A DNA stretch of 55,588 bases, taken from Streptomyces sp. CoH27. Its GTDB lineage: Bacteria > Actinomycetota > Actinomycetes > Streptomycetales > Streptomycetaceae. The notes beneath the pieces are model-generated. The model ran no database searches. It was not told the DNA's origin and saw only the letters and a program-made list of their open reading frames with translations. A program made the position numbers and the translations under genes. Positions within the stretch are counted from its first letter, which is position 1; each line of letters opens with the position of its first letter. The stretch covers positions 301,403-356,990 of the forward strand of contig NZ_JAIQYY010000011.1 of NCBI RefSeq assembly GCF_020181035.1, in the 5' to 3' direction. Shown here piece by piece: positions 16,127-24,046 of this stretch.

Positions 16127-16921
16127 GTGCCGCGCATGCTCGACGTGAGTGACGCCGTACGCGCCGAGATCGGCGACGAAGAAGCCGACCGGCTGCTCGC
16201 CGGAGAGAACGCCCCGGGCAGTTACGACTGCACCTCCTGCCGCACCCCGGGCGACTCCGAGCAGGAGCGCACCAGCACCGTTCTGTTCGTCGGCGACGAG
16301 ACCGCCGTCCTCGCCTTCGCCCACGCCAGTTGCCTGCCCTCGCAGGTCGTCCAGGTCACCGAGGAGCAGTTGCAGGGTGCCGTGCGGTCCATCGGCGGTG
16401 TCGCCGGCGGGGCCGCAGCCGCCGGCGAGCCGCAGAAGTCCGTGCCCGAGCAGGCGGTGCTCGGCGTGACCAGCGGACTCGTCCTGATCGAGGGCGAGTT
16501 GCACCCCGCGCTCGTCGTCGAGCCGACCACGCCGATCGTGCGCCCGGGCACCAGCGGGCCCGGTGACGACTTCCTTCCGTTGCTCATCGAGCAGGGATAC
16601 ACGCCGATGACCGAGCTGACGTCCGTGCCGCCGGTGCTGCACGGCTGGTCGGTGCTGCTCGCCGTGGGCCAGCTGCACGCGGTGCTCCAGCCTTCGGCGA
16701 ACGGCGGGCAGCCCGTGGCCTGGTGGCAGGCGCATCAGCCGCTGCAGGTGACCGACAGCTGGCGGGCCGCCGCCAACAAGCACCAGCAGGTGCTGATGTT
16801 CGCGGCACCTGTGGGGTCGATCGGGCGGCAGCCGAGGGAGGATCTGCTGCGGGAGTCTCTCGACAAGGCCGCGGCGGCCGGGAAGCTGGTGGCTGCGGCA
16901 CTGCCTCTTGCGGGTACGTGA
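16127..16921 (+). CDS. Conserved hypothetical protein with CxxC...HxxC motif
   Basis: 264 residues, no family recognised. The N-terminal part has Cys35-Thr-Ser-Cys38 and, 27 residues later, His66-Ala-Ser-Cys69, an arrangement that could bind one zinc ion. A second region, LTSVPPVLHGWSVLLAVGQLHAVLQP, has alternating hydrophobic strands. There is no signal peptide or membrane helix. GTG start with GAGGGAG 6 nt upstream. It is followed after 68 nt by another unknown gene on the same strand, so the two may be co-transcribed. Confidence 0.75.
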   Translation: MPRMLDVSDAVRAEIGDEEADRLLAGENAPGSYDCTSCRTPGDSEQERTSTVLFVGDETAVLAFAHASCLPSQVVQVTEEQLQGAVRSIGGVAGGAAAAGEPQKSVPEQAVLGVTSGLVLIEGELHPALVVEPTTPIVRPGTSGPGDDFLPLLIEQGYTPMTELTSVPPVLHGWSVLLAVGQLHAVLQPSANGGQPVAWWQAHQPLQVTDSWRAAANKHQQVLMFAAPVGSIGRQPREDLLRESLDKAAAAGKLVAAALPLAGT

Positions 16922-16989
16922 CAGCCCCGCGCCCCCAAAAGCGGTTGCAGTGACCGCATCCCTTCAAAGGCGCCGTCGTTGGGACATAC

Positions 16990-17394
16990 GTGCACGCATA
17001 CGACACTCCCCCTCCACGCCGGTCCGCCTTCGCCTCCGTGCCGTCCGCCAGGGCCGCTCATGAGCCGTCGGGTGGGCTGTCGGCCACGCCGATCTACGAC
17101 ACGCTCTACGCGGAGTGGGTCAGGACCTTCCGTACGCTGCCGGGTGACCGCAGTGGTGAGGAGGAGCTGAGGTTCAGCGCCTTCGGGAATCTGCCGGGTG
17201 CGGGCTCCTACGGGGGCCCTCGCTCGGGGTCGTTCAGCAGCTCGTACAGCGCCTACAGCGCCGGGGCCTACAGCGCGCGGCAGCAGTCGCAGTGGCAGCG
17301 GGTCGGCACGGTCGGCCGGCCGCAGCCGCAGGAGACCGGGATGCACTACGTGGCCCCGGCAGCACTGCCGCCGGGGCCACGCCGGGGCGTGTGA
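16990..17394 (+). CDS. Hypothetical Ser/Tyr/Gly-rich protein
   Basis: 134 residues from the GTG at 16990; I do not recognise a family. The first half holds TPIYDTLYAEWVRTFRTLPGDRSGEEEL, which looks like a folded, conserved segment. The second half is low complexity (GSYGGPRSGSFSSSYSAYSAGAYSARQQSQW), as in disordered regions. No signal peptide. The codon usage has the strong third-position G+C bias of neighbouring genes. A strong bidirectional terminator follows directly. Confidence 0.6.
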   Translation: MHAYDTPPPRRSAFASVPSARAAHEPSGGLSATPIYDTLYAEWVRTFRTLPGDRSGEEELRFSAFGNLPGAGSYGGPRSGSFSSSYSAYSAGAYSARQQSQWQRVGTVGRPQPQETGMHYVAPAALPPGPRRGV

Positions 17395-17401
17395 GATGCG
17401 A

Positions 17402-17439
17402 CAGGGCTGCCCCCGGCCTTTCGGTCGGGGGCAGCCCTG
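17402..17439. terminator. Bidirectional terminator before der
   Basis: CAGGGCTGCCCCCGGCC (17402-17418) and its near-perfect complement (17423-17439) form a 17-bp stem with a TTTC loop, between the converging gene ending 17394 and der ending 17455. Confidence 0.85.
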
Positions 17440-17454
17440 CGCGTCGTAGCAGTA

Positions 17455-18939
17455 CTACTTCTTCTTCGCGCCGCGCTTCTCGCGCACCCGCACCGAGATG
17501 TGGATCGGGGTGCCCTCGAAACCGAACTCCTCGCGCAGCCGGCGCTCGATGAAGCGGCGGTAGCCCGCCTCGATGAAGCCGGAGGCGAAGAGGACGAAGC
17601 GCGGGGGCTTGGTGCCGGCCTGGGTGCCGAACAGGATGCGCGGCTGCTTGCCACCGCGGACCGGGTGCGGGTGGGCCGAGACCAGCTCGCCGAGGAAGGC
17701 GTTGAGGCGGCCGGTGGGAACGCGCGTCTCCCAGCCGGCCAGGGCGGTCTCGATCGCCGGGACCAGCTTCTCCATGTGGCGGCCGGTGCGCGCCGAGACG
17801 TTCACCCGGGGCGCCCAGGCGACCTGGCCGAGCTCGGTCTCGATCTCCCGCTCCAGGTAGTAGCGGCGCTCCTCGTCGAGGGTGTCCCACTTGTTGTAGG
17901 CGAGGACCAGGGCGCGGCCCGCCTCGACGGCCATCGTGACGATCCGCTGGTCCTGCACCGAGATGCTGTCGGCGGCGTCGATGAGGACGACCGCGACCTC
18001 GGCCTTCTCCACGGCCGCCGCGGTGCGCAGGGAGGCGTAGTAGTCGGCGCCCTGCTGGAGGTGGACGCGCTTGCGGATACCGGCGGTGTCCACGAACTTC
18101 CAGGTCTTGCCGCCGAGTTCGATCATCTCGTCGACCGGGTCGCGGGTGGTGCCCGCCAGTTCGTTGACGACGACGCGCTCCTCGCCGGCCACCTTGTTCA
18201 GCAGGGAGGACTTGCCGACGTTGGGGCGGCCGATGAGCGCGACACGGCGGGGGCCGCCGATGGCGCCGGCGCCGAAGGTCTGCTCGGGTGCCTCGGGCAG
18301 CGCCTCCAGGACGGCGTCCAGCATGTCGCCAGTGCCGCGGCCGTGCAGGGCGGAGACGGGGTGCGGCTCGCCGAGGCCCAGGTTCCACAGGTACGCCGCG
18401 TCGGCCTCGCCGCTCGGGCCGTCGACCTTGTTGGCGCACAGCACGACGGGCTTGCCGGCCTTGCGCAGCAGCCGGACGACCGCCTCGTCGGTGTCGGTCG
18501 CGCCGACCTTGGCGTCCACGACGAAGACGACCGCGTCGGCCGCCTCGATCGCGTACTCGGCCTGGGCGGCGACGGAGGCGTCGATGCCGAGGACGTCCTG
18601 CTCCCAGCCGCCGGTGTCGACGACCTTGAAGCGGCGGCCCGCCCACTCGGCCTCGTAGGTCACGCGGTCGCGGGTGACGCCCGGCTTGTCCTCGACGACC
18701 GCCTCGCGGCGGCCGATGATCCGGTTCACCAGGGTCGACTTGCCGACATTGGGGCGGCCGACGACGGCGAGCACGGGCAGCGGGCCGTGACCCGCCGCCT
18801 CGATGGCGCCCTCGACGTCCTCGATGTCGAAGCCCTCTTCCGCGGCGAGCTCCATGAACTCCGCGTACTCGGCGTCGCCGAGAGCCCCGTGGTCGTACTC
18901 GTGCTCAGCCGAGTCGCCGGGCTGGATGTCGTCGTTCAT
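17455..18939 (-). CDS. der: Ribosome biogenesis GTPase Der (EngA)
   Basis: 494 residues with two GTPase domains in tandem. The first has G1 GRPNVGKST (61-69), DTGG (108-111) and NKVD (170-173); the second has GRPNVGKSS (237-245), a DTAG switch and NKWD. A KH-like C-terminal domain ends in the basic tail EKRGAKKK. Compared with short Der proteins it carries an extra acidic N-terminus of about 50 residues, which is usual in actinobacteria. It assists assembly of the 50S subunit. The ATG at 18939 is 155 nt downstream of plsC. The gap holds a nested inverted repeat. Confidence 0.97.
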   Translation of the reverse strand: MNDDIQPGDSAEHEYDHGALGDAEYAEFMELAAEEGFDIEDVEGAIEAAGHGPLPVLAVVGRPNVGKSTLVNRIIGRREAVVEDKPGVTRDRVTYEAEWAGRRFKVVDTGGWEQDVLGIDASVAAQAEYAIEAADAVVFVVDAKVGATDTDEAVVRLLRKAGKPVVLCANKVDGPSGEADAAYLWNLGLGEPHPVSALHGRGTGDMLDAVLEALPEAPEQTFGAGAIGGPRRVALIGRPNVGKSSLLNKVAGEERVVVNELAGTTRDPVDEMIELGGKTWKFVDTAGIRKRVHLQQGADYYASLRTAAAVEKAEVAVVLIDAADSISVQDQRIVTMAVEAGRALVLAYNKWDTLDEERRYYLEREIETELGQVAWAPRVNVSARTGRHMEKLVPAIETALAGWETRVPTGRLNAFLGELVSAHPHPVRGGKQPRILFGTQAGTKPPRFVLFASGFIEAGYRRFIERRLREEFGFEGTPIHISVRVREKRGAKKK

Positions 18940-19022
18940 GTAGTCCGTACCTCGTCGTTCATCGTGGTGATCGGTGGATCGTCCCGGTTCGTACCGGCAG
19001 ATCCACTACTCAAGTGTCGCTC

Positions 19023-19095
19023 GGGCCTGTCCGACGGATCAGGCCGGAGGAAATCAACGGTATCCGCTCAGCGGCATGATCCGCTGGGCAGGCCC
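19023..19095 (-). promoter_or_regulatory. Nested inverted repeat between plsC and der
   Basis: The outer arms GGGCCTG (19023-19029) and CAGGCCC (19089-19095) and the inner arms CGGATCA (19035-19041) and TGATCCG (19077-19083) are each perfect and are separated by symmetrical 5-nt internal loops. The structure starts at the last base of the plsC stop codon. It may end the upstream transcript or form the leader of der. Confidence 0.55.
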
Positions 19096-19748
19096 TAACG
19101 CCCGGTCAGGCGCCTGGCGTTTTCCAGGTGGCTGGTGAGCTGCTTCTGGATGCGCTCGGTCGCCTCGTCCAGCGCCTTGCGCGTACGCCGCCCACTGCCG
19201 TCGCCCGCGTCGAAGGGGTCGCCGAAGACGACGTCGACCCGGGAGCGCAGCGGGGGCAGCGCCTTTATCAACCGCCCGGGCTGCTCCGCGCTTCCCAGCA
19301 CCGCGATGGGCACGATCGGCGCCCCGCTGCGTACGGCGAAGTAGGCGAGCCCGGCCCGCAGCGCGGCGAAGTCGCCCTCGCCGCGGGTGCCCTCCGGGAA
19401 GATGCCCAGCACGCCGCCGGCCTCAAGGACGCCGAGGGCCTGGCTGATGGCGGTGCGGTCGGCGGAGGCGCGGTCCACCTTCAGCTGGCCGATGCCGGTC
19501 AGGAAGGAGCCCAGCGGGCCGACGAACGCCTCCTGCTTGATCAGGAAGTGCGTCGGCCGGGGTGCCACGCCCATGACCATCGGGCCGTCGATGTTGTGGG
19601 AGTGGTTCACCGCGAAGATCGCCGGGCCGGTGGCCGGCACCTTCCAGGCGCCGAGCACCCTCGGCTGCCACAGGCCGTACATCAGGCCGACGCCGATGCG
19701 CCGCCCGACCTCGGCGCCCTTCGCGGAGGGCACGGACGGCTGGGTCAC
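19095..19748 (-). CDS. plsC: 1-acylglycerol-3-phosphate acyltransferase (PlsC family)
   Basis: 217 residues with the two acyltransferase signatures: NHSHNID (His49-x4-Asp54, catalytic) and FPEGTR (117-122, phosphate binding). It also has the third block, SGAPIVPIAVLGS. It would acylate lysophosphatidate in membrane lipid synthesis. The GTG at 19748 overlaps the cmk stop by 4 nt, so translation is coupled to cytidylate kinase. Several paralogues exist in Streptomyces, so the symbol marks family only. Confidence 0.88.
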   Translation of the reverse strand: MTQPSVPSAKGAEVGRRIGVGLMYGLWQPRVLGAWKVPATGPAIFAVNHSHNIDGPMVMGVAPRPTHFLIKQEAFVGPLGSFLTGIGQLKVDRASADRTAISQALGVLEAGGVLGIFPEGTRGEGDFAALRAGLAYFAVRSGAPIVPIAVLGSAEQPGRLIKALPPLRSRVDVVFGDPFDAGDGSGRRTRKALDEATERIQKQLTSHLENARRLTGR

Positions 19749-20440
19749 TTCCCCGCCCGCTTCTCCTCGACCAGGGTGACGACGCACTCGATGACCTGGG
19801 CGAGGGTGAGCTCGGTGGTGTCCACCTCGACCGCGTCGTCCGCCTTGGCGAGCGGCGAGGTCGTGCGGGAGGAGTCGGCCGCGTCCCGCTTGATCAGGGC
19901 CTCGCGGGTGGCGTTGATGTCGGCGCCCTTCAGCTCGCCGTTGCGGCGGGCCGCGCGGGCCTCCGGGGAGGCGGTGAGGAAGATCTTCAGGTCGGCGTCC
20001 GGCAGGACGGTCGTACCGATGTCCCGGCCCTCGACCACGATGCCGTGCTCCGCGCCGGCGGCGATCGAGCGCTGCAGCTCGGTGATCAGCGCGCGCACCT
20101 CGGGCACCGCGCTGACCGCGCTGACCTTGGAGGTGACCTCCTGGGTGCGGATCGGGCCGGCCACGTCCACGCCGTCGACCGTGATGGTCGGCTTGTCGGG
20201 GTCGGTGCCGGAGACGATCTCCGGCTTGCCCGCGACGGCGGCGACGGCGGTCGGGTCCTCCAGGTCGATGCCGTTGGTCACCATCCACCAGGTGATCGCC
20301 CGGTACTGGGCGCCGGTGTCCAGGTAGCTCAGGCCGAGCTGCGCGGCCACGGCCTTCGACGTGCTCGACTTGCCCGTGCCGGAGGGGCCGTCGATCGCGA
20401 CGATCACGGGCTTGGCGGTCGGGGCGGCGCCGTTTTCCAC
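19745..20440 (-). CDS. cmk: Cytidylate kinase
   Basis: 231 residues with P-loop GPSGTGKSS (18-26), LDTGAQYRA substrate segment, GRDIGTTVLPDADLKIFLTAS and RDAADSSRTTSPL, all diagnostic of cytidylate kinase. It phosphorylates CMP and dCMP with ATP. It sits in the usual actinobacterial order rluB...cmk-plsC-der, with aroH-tyrA upstream. Start is an ATG at 20440, preceded by AAGGTGTCCCTCC. Confidence 0.97.
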   Translation of the reverse strand: MENGAAPTAKPVIVAIDGPSGTGKSSTSKAVAAQLGLSYLDTGAQYRAITWWMVTNGIDLEDPTAVAAVAGKPEIVSGTDPDKPTITVDGVDVAGPIRTQEVTSKVSAVSAVPEVRALITELQRSIAAGAEHGIVVEGRDIGTTVLPDADLKIFLTASPEARAARRNGELKGADINATREALIKRDAADSSRTTSPLAKADDAVEVDTTELTLAQVIECVVTLVEEKRAGK

Positions 20441-20556
20441 GGAGGGACACCTTCCTGGTGCGGTGTGGGCGGGGTGCGGGGAGCGAGAGCGCCCTGCACA
20501 AGGTTACTGGGTGCGGGTGACCCGAACGGACGACCGCCGTTCGGCGCAGGGTGCCC

Positions 20557-21642
20557 CTACTGCCGCAGCGCCCAGCCCCGCTCCCGCAGCGCCTCCTGCA
20601 GCACCGCCGCCGCCTTCGGCTCGACGGAGAGCTGGACCAGACCGGCCTGCTGCCCGGTGGCGTGCTCGATGCGGACGTCCTCGATGTTGACCCCGGCCCG
20701 CCCCGCGTCGGCGAAGATGCGGGCCAGCTGGCCGGGCTGGTCGTCGATGAGGACGACGACGGTCTCGTACACGCGTGGGGCGCTGCCGTGCTTGCCGGGT
20801 ACCCGCACCTGGCCCGCGTTGCCGCGGCGCAGCATGTCCTCGATGCCGGTGCTGCCCTTGTGCCGCTCGGTCTCGTCGGCGGACTGCAGGGCGCGCAGGG
20901 CCCGTACGGTCTCGTCCAGGTCGGCTGCGACGTCGGAGAGCAGGTCGGCGACCGGGCCGGGGTTCGCGGACAGGATGTCGATCCACATGCGCGGGTCGGA
21001 GGCGGCGATCCGGGTCACGTCCCGGATGCCCTGCCCGCACAGCCGTACGGCGGCCTCCTCGGCGTGCTCCAGGCGCGCGGCGACCATGCTGGACACCAGG
21101 TGGGGCATGTGGGAGACGAGGGCCACGGCGCGGTCGTGGGCGTCGGCGTCCATGACGACCGGTACGGCCCGGCAGTGCGAGACCAGCTCCAGAGCGAGGT
21201 TCAGCACCTCGGTGTCGGTGTCCCGGGTCGGGGTCAGCACCCAGGGGCGGCCCTCGAAGAGGTCACCGGTCGCGGCCAGCGGGCCGGACTTCTCCCGGCC
21301 GGACATGGGGTGCGTGCCGATGTACGCCGACAGGTCCAGGCCGAGCGCCTCCAGCTCGCGGCGCGGGCCGCCCTTGACGCTGGCCACGTCCAGGTAGCCG
21401 CGGGCCACACCCCGGCGCATGGCGTCGGCGAGCACGCCGGCCACGAGCGCGGGCGGAGCGGCCACGAGCGCGAGGTCGACCGGTCCGTCGGGGGCCTCGT
21501 CGGTGCCGGCGCCCAGCGCGGCCGCCGTACGGGCCTGCTGGGGGTCGTGGTCGGCGAGGTGGACGGTGACGCCGCGCTGGACGAGGGCCAGGGCGGCGGA
21601 GGTGCCGATGAGGCCGGTGCCGATGACGAGTGCGGTTCTCAC
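20557..21642 (-). CDS. tyrA: Prephenate dehydrogenase with ACT domain
   Basis: 361 residues. NAD(P) fold GTGLIG (8-13) at the N-terminus, the prephenate dehydrogenase signatures THPMSGREKSG and VSHMPHLVSS, and a C-terminal ACT regulatory domain (about 280-361, YETVVVLIDDQPGQLARIFADAGRAGVNIED), likely tyrosine-responsive. It converts prephenate to 4-hydroxyphenylpyruvate. The GTG start overlaps the aroH stop (GTGA, 21639-21642), joining two successive steps of tyrosine synthesis. The frame is open far upstream through aroH but that part is not coding. Confidence 0.95.
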   Translation of the reverse strand: MRTALVIGTGLIGTSAALALVQRGVTVHLADHDPQQARTAAALGAGTDEAPDGPVDLALVAAPPALVAGVLADAMRRGVARGYLDVASVKGGPRRELEALGLDLSAYIGTHPMSGREKSGPLAATGDLFEGRPWVLTPTRDTDTEVLNLALELVSHCRAVPVVMDADAHDRAVALVSHMPHLVSSMVAARLEHAEEAAVRLCGQGIRDVTRIAASDPRMWIDILSANPGPVADLLSDVAADLDETVRALRALQSADETERHKGSTGIEDMLRRGNAGQVRVPGKHGSAPRVYETVVVLIDDQPGQLARIFADAGRAGVNIEDVRIEHATGQQAGLVQLSVEPKAAAVLQEALRERGWALRQ

Positions 21643-22001
21643 TGGGCGATGTCCTTGCGCAGGGCGGCCGCGGCGCCGAGGTAGACGTGGTTGATGTCGG
21701 CGCGGGGCCTGTCGGACTCGATGTGGGCGAGGATCCGTACGACCCGGGGCATGGCGCCCTCGATGTCGAGTTCCTGGGCGCAGATCAGCGGGACGTCCAC
21801 GATGCCGAGCTTGCGGGCGGCGGCGGCCGGGAAGTCGCTGTGCAGGTCGGGGGTGGCCGTGAACCAGATACTGATGAGGTCGTCGGCGGTCAGTCCGTTG
21901 CGCTCCAGGACGGCGGTGAGCAGAGTGCCGACCTGCTCGTCCATGTGCCCGGCCTCGTCCCGCTCCAGTTGGACGGCCCCACGGACCGCTCGTACCGCCA
22001 C
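21639..22001 (-). CDS. aroH: Chorismate mutase, AroH type
   Basis: 120 residues, the monofunctional trimeric AroH class: VRAVRGAVQLERDEAGHMDEQV at the N-terminus holds the active-site Arg, then DDLISIWFTATPDLHSDFPAAAARKLG and PLICAQELDI...MPRVVRILAH, and it ends RPRADINHVYLGAA. It converts chorismate to prephenate. I chose the GTG at 22001 because GAGGAG lies 7 nt before it and the product then starts as in homologues; an ATG at 22022 would add seven residues. It forms an operon with tyrA. Confidence 0.95.
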   Translation of the reverse strand: MAVRAVRGAVQLERDEAGHMDEQVGTLLTAVLERNGLTADDLISIWFTATPDLHSDFPAAAARKLGIVDVPLICAQELDIEGAMPRVVRILAHIESDRPRADINHVYLGAAAALRKDIAQ

Positions 22002-22146
22002 GGTGCTGCTCCTCGCTGACATCCGGATCTGTCGTTGGTCCGTCCAGCGTAGTCAGCCCGTGCGGGCCGGGCGCACGGCGCCCGATCGCTGAGACGATGC
22101 CAAAAGTCCGGTATCGACCGATTGAGGCATCTGTACGGAGGCTGGC

Positions 22147-22608
22147 ATGGCCGAGGACGTGAAGCGGCGGGCGGTTCTGGTGACGGGCGCGGCGGTGGCA
22201 CTCGCCGTACCCGTGACGGCGTGCGGGAGCGGCAACAAGAGCGGCGGCAGCGTCAAGAGCCCCAGCAGCGCAGAGAGTGGAAACACGGTGAGCGGAAGCG
22301 GCGTCAAGACCGCCGGCACCGGAACGGACCTGGGCAAGACCAGCGACATCCCGGAGGGCGGCGGCAAGGTCTTCAAGGCCCAGAAGGTCGTCGTCACGCA
22401 GCCGTCCAAGGGCGACTTCAAGGCCTTCTCGGCGATCTGCACCCACCTGGGCTGCACGGTGAGCAGGGTCGCGGACGGCACGATCGACTGCCCGTGTCAC
22501 GGCAGCAAGTTCCACATCGCCGACGGCACGGTGGCGCACGGTCCCGCGAAACGGCCGCTGCCCGGGAAGTCGATCAAGGTGCAGGGAAATTCGATCAAAC
22601 TCGTGTGA
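22147..22608 (+). CDS. Rieske [2Fe-2S] lipoprotein
   Basis: 153 residues. N-terminus with twin Arg (7-8) and a hydrophobic stretch ending in lipobox Val-Thr-Ala-Cys26, so a Tat-exported lipoprotein is likely; then a Gly/Ser linker (about 27-60) and a Rieske domain with ligands Cys98, His100, Cys115 and His118 and the disulfide pair Cys103/Cys117 (CTHLGC, CPCHGS). A cluster of this type in an exported electron carrier can feed an oxidase or another redox enzyme, but no partner is adjacent. GGAGG lies a few bases before the ATG. It diverges from aroH-tyrA. Confidence 0.93.
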   Translation: MAEDVKRRAVLVTGAAVALAVPVTACGSGNKSGGSVKSPSSAESGNTVSGSGVKTAGTGTDLGKTSDIPEGGGKVFKAQKVVVTQPSKGDFKAFSAICTHLGCTVSRVADGTIDCPCHGSKFHIADGTVAHGPAKRPLPGKSIKVQGNSIKLV

Positions 22609-22629
22609 GGGTCCGCGTACGCTCCGGGC

Positions 22630-23373
22630 ATGGAGCCCGAAGCCCTGGTGCGCGACCACACGATCTACGCCTGTGTCATGGGCTCCCGTGCCTTCGGCCT
22701 GGCCACGGACGCGAGCGACACCGACCGGCGGGGCGTGTTCCTCGCCCCCACTCCCCTGTTCTGGCGGTTCGAGAAGCCGCCGACGCATGTGGAGGGGCCG
22801 GGCGAGGAGCAGTTCTCCTGGGAGCTGGAGCGGTTCTGCGAGCTGGCGCTACGCGGCAATCCGAACATCCTGGAATGCCTGCACTCGCCGCTGGTGGAGC
22901 ACGTGGACGACACCGGCCGGGAGCTGCTGTCCCTGCGCGACGCCTTCCTCTCCCGGAAGGTCTACGACACCTTCACCCGCTACGCCGTCGGCCAGCGCCG
23001 CAAGCTGGACGCCGACGTACGCAGGACCGGCGCGCCGCGCTGGAAGCACGCCATGCATCTGCTGCGCCTGCTGCTGACCGCCCGCGATCTGCTGCGCACC
23101 GGCGAGCTGCGGATCGACGTCGGCGACCGGCGCGAGTGGCTGCTGGCGGTGAAGCGCGGCGAGGTCTCCTGGGCGGAGATCGAGTCCCGCATGGCCCGGC
23201 TGGCGGCACAGGCGGAGCAGGCCCTGCACCGCACCCCGCTGCCGGCGGAGCCGGACCACGCGCGCGTGGCGGGCTTTCTGTTCCGGGTGCGCCGGGACTC
23301 AGCCCTGCAGACGCACGCGGACCACGAGGTCGTGCAGGGCGTCGTACGCGGTGGGCGCGTCGGGGAGGGCTGA
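22630..23373 (+). CDS. Predicted nucleotidyltransferase (COG3541/YcgL-like), copy 1
   Basis: 247 residues, with the nucleotidyltransferase signature MGSRAFGLATDASDTDRRG (17-35, Gly-Ser then Asp30 and Asp32). The following helical part with NILECLHSPL is as in the YcgL-like group of DNA-polymerase-beta-superfamily enzymes. Activity is not known for this group; nucleotidyl transfer to RNA or protein is the general possibility. The last ~25 residues are encoded on the strand opposite the end of the neighbouring paralogue and look like run-through rather than conserved sequence. It starts 21 nt after the Rieske gene. Confidence 0.8.
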   Translation: MEPEALVRDHTIYACVMGSRAFGLATDASDTDRRGVFLAPTPLFWRFEKPPTHVEGPGEEQFSWELERFCELALRGNPNILECLHSPLVEHVDDTGRELLSLRDAFLSRKVYDTFTRYAVGQRRKLDADVRRTGAPRWKHAMHLLRLLLTARDLLRTGELRIDVGDRREWLLAVKRGEVSWAEIESRMARLAAQAEQALHRTPLPAEPDHARVAGFLFRVRRDSALQTHADHEVVQGVVRGGRVGEG

Positions 23374-24042
23374 GGCGGCCTGGGCCTCGTCGAGCAGGGC
23401 GTGCAGCCGCTCCACATCGGCCTCCACGCGCGCGTGGGCGATCTCGGCGGTGCCGTGCTCCCGCTCCGCCTTGGCGGCTATCAGCTCGGGCAGATAGCCG
23501 GGGGCGTCGATCTCGCCCAGCAGCGTGGGCAGATGGGCCTGGATCTCGCCGCTGCGCATGAGGTGGATGCCGGTGAGCAGCACCCGGAACGTGTAGAGCA
23601 GCGGCTTGAGTTCGCCGGTCTTCTCGAACAGCCGCCACTGCGTCACCGCGAACCCGCGGTAGTGGTGGGCGTGGTGGCCGGTGAGGACACCGGGCGCCAG
23701 CGCGGCCAGCTCCTGGTGCGTGTCGCCGGTGTGCACGACCAGGGGCGACAGCAGCTGCTCCAGCACATAGCCGTTGCGCCGGAGCATCAGCCGGACGAAC
23801 TTGCGCAGGTCGTGGGTGACGAGGTCCAGCTCGACACCGAACCGCACCCAGGCCCGTGAGCGGGTCTCCTCCGGCTCGCGCAGGCCGACGAGGTCGGCGG
23901 CGGGGAGCAGATGGACGCCGCGCAGGTCCACGTCGGAGTCCTGCGAGGGGAAGCCGTAGAGGTGGGCTCCGGAGACGGTCGCGAACAGCAGCGGGTCGGG
24001 CTGTTCGGCGACCACGGGCGCGAGGTCGAGGTCTTCGATCAT
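23299..24042 (-). CDS. Predicted nucleotidyltransferase (COG3541/YcgL-like), copy 2
   Basis: 247 residues, a diverged relative of the convergent neighbour. The active-site region is VSGAHLYGFPSQDSDVDLRGV (about 23-43, Asp37 and Asp39), with the usual Gly-Ser swapped to Ser-Gly, and the body has VRLMLRRNGYVLEQLLSPLVVH, matching NILECLHSPLVEH of copy 1. Its 3' end overlaps that of copy 1 by 75 nt tail-to-tail. It starts 4 nt after the stop of the ADP-ribosylglycohydrolase gene, so these two minus-strand genes are co-transcribed. Function unknown. Confidence 0.82.
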   Translation of the reverse strand: MIEDLDLAPVVAEQPDPLLFATVSGAHLYGFPSQDSDVDLRGVHLLPAADLVGLREPEETRSRAWVRFGVELDLVTHDLRKFVRLMLRRNGYVLEQLLSPLVVHTGDTHQELAALAPGVLTGHHAHHYRGFAVTQWRLFEKTGELKPLLYTFRVLLTGIHLMRSGEIQAHLPTLLGEIDAPGYLPELIAAKAEREHGTAEIAHARVEADVERLHALLDEAQAASALPDAPTAYDALHDLVVRVRLQG

Positions 24043-24046
24043 GGAC

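Noticed and set aside
20557..22788. Long minus-strand frame extending tyrA upstream
   Set aside because: The part beyond 21642 overlaps aroH in another frame and lies antisense to the Rieske gene and the start of the first nucleotidyltransferase gene; the GTG overlap with aroH sets the tyrA start.
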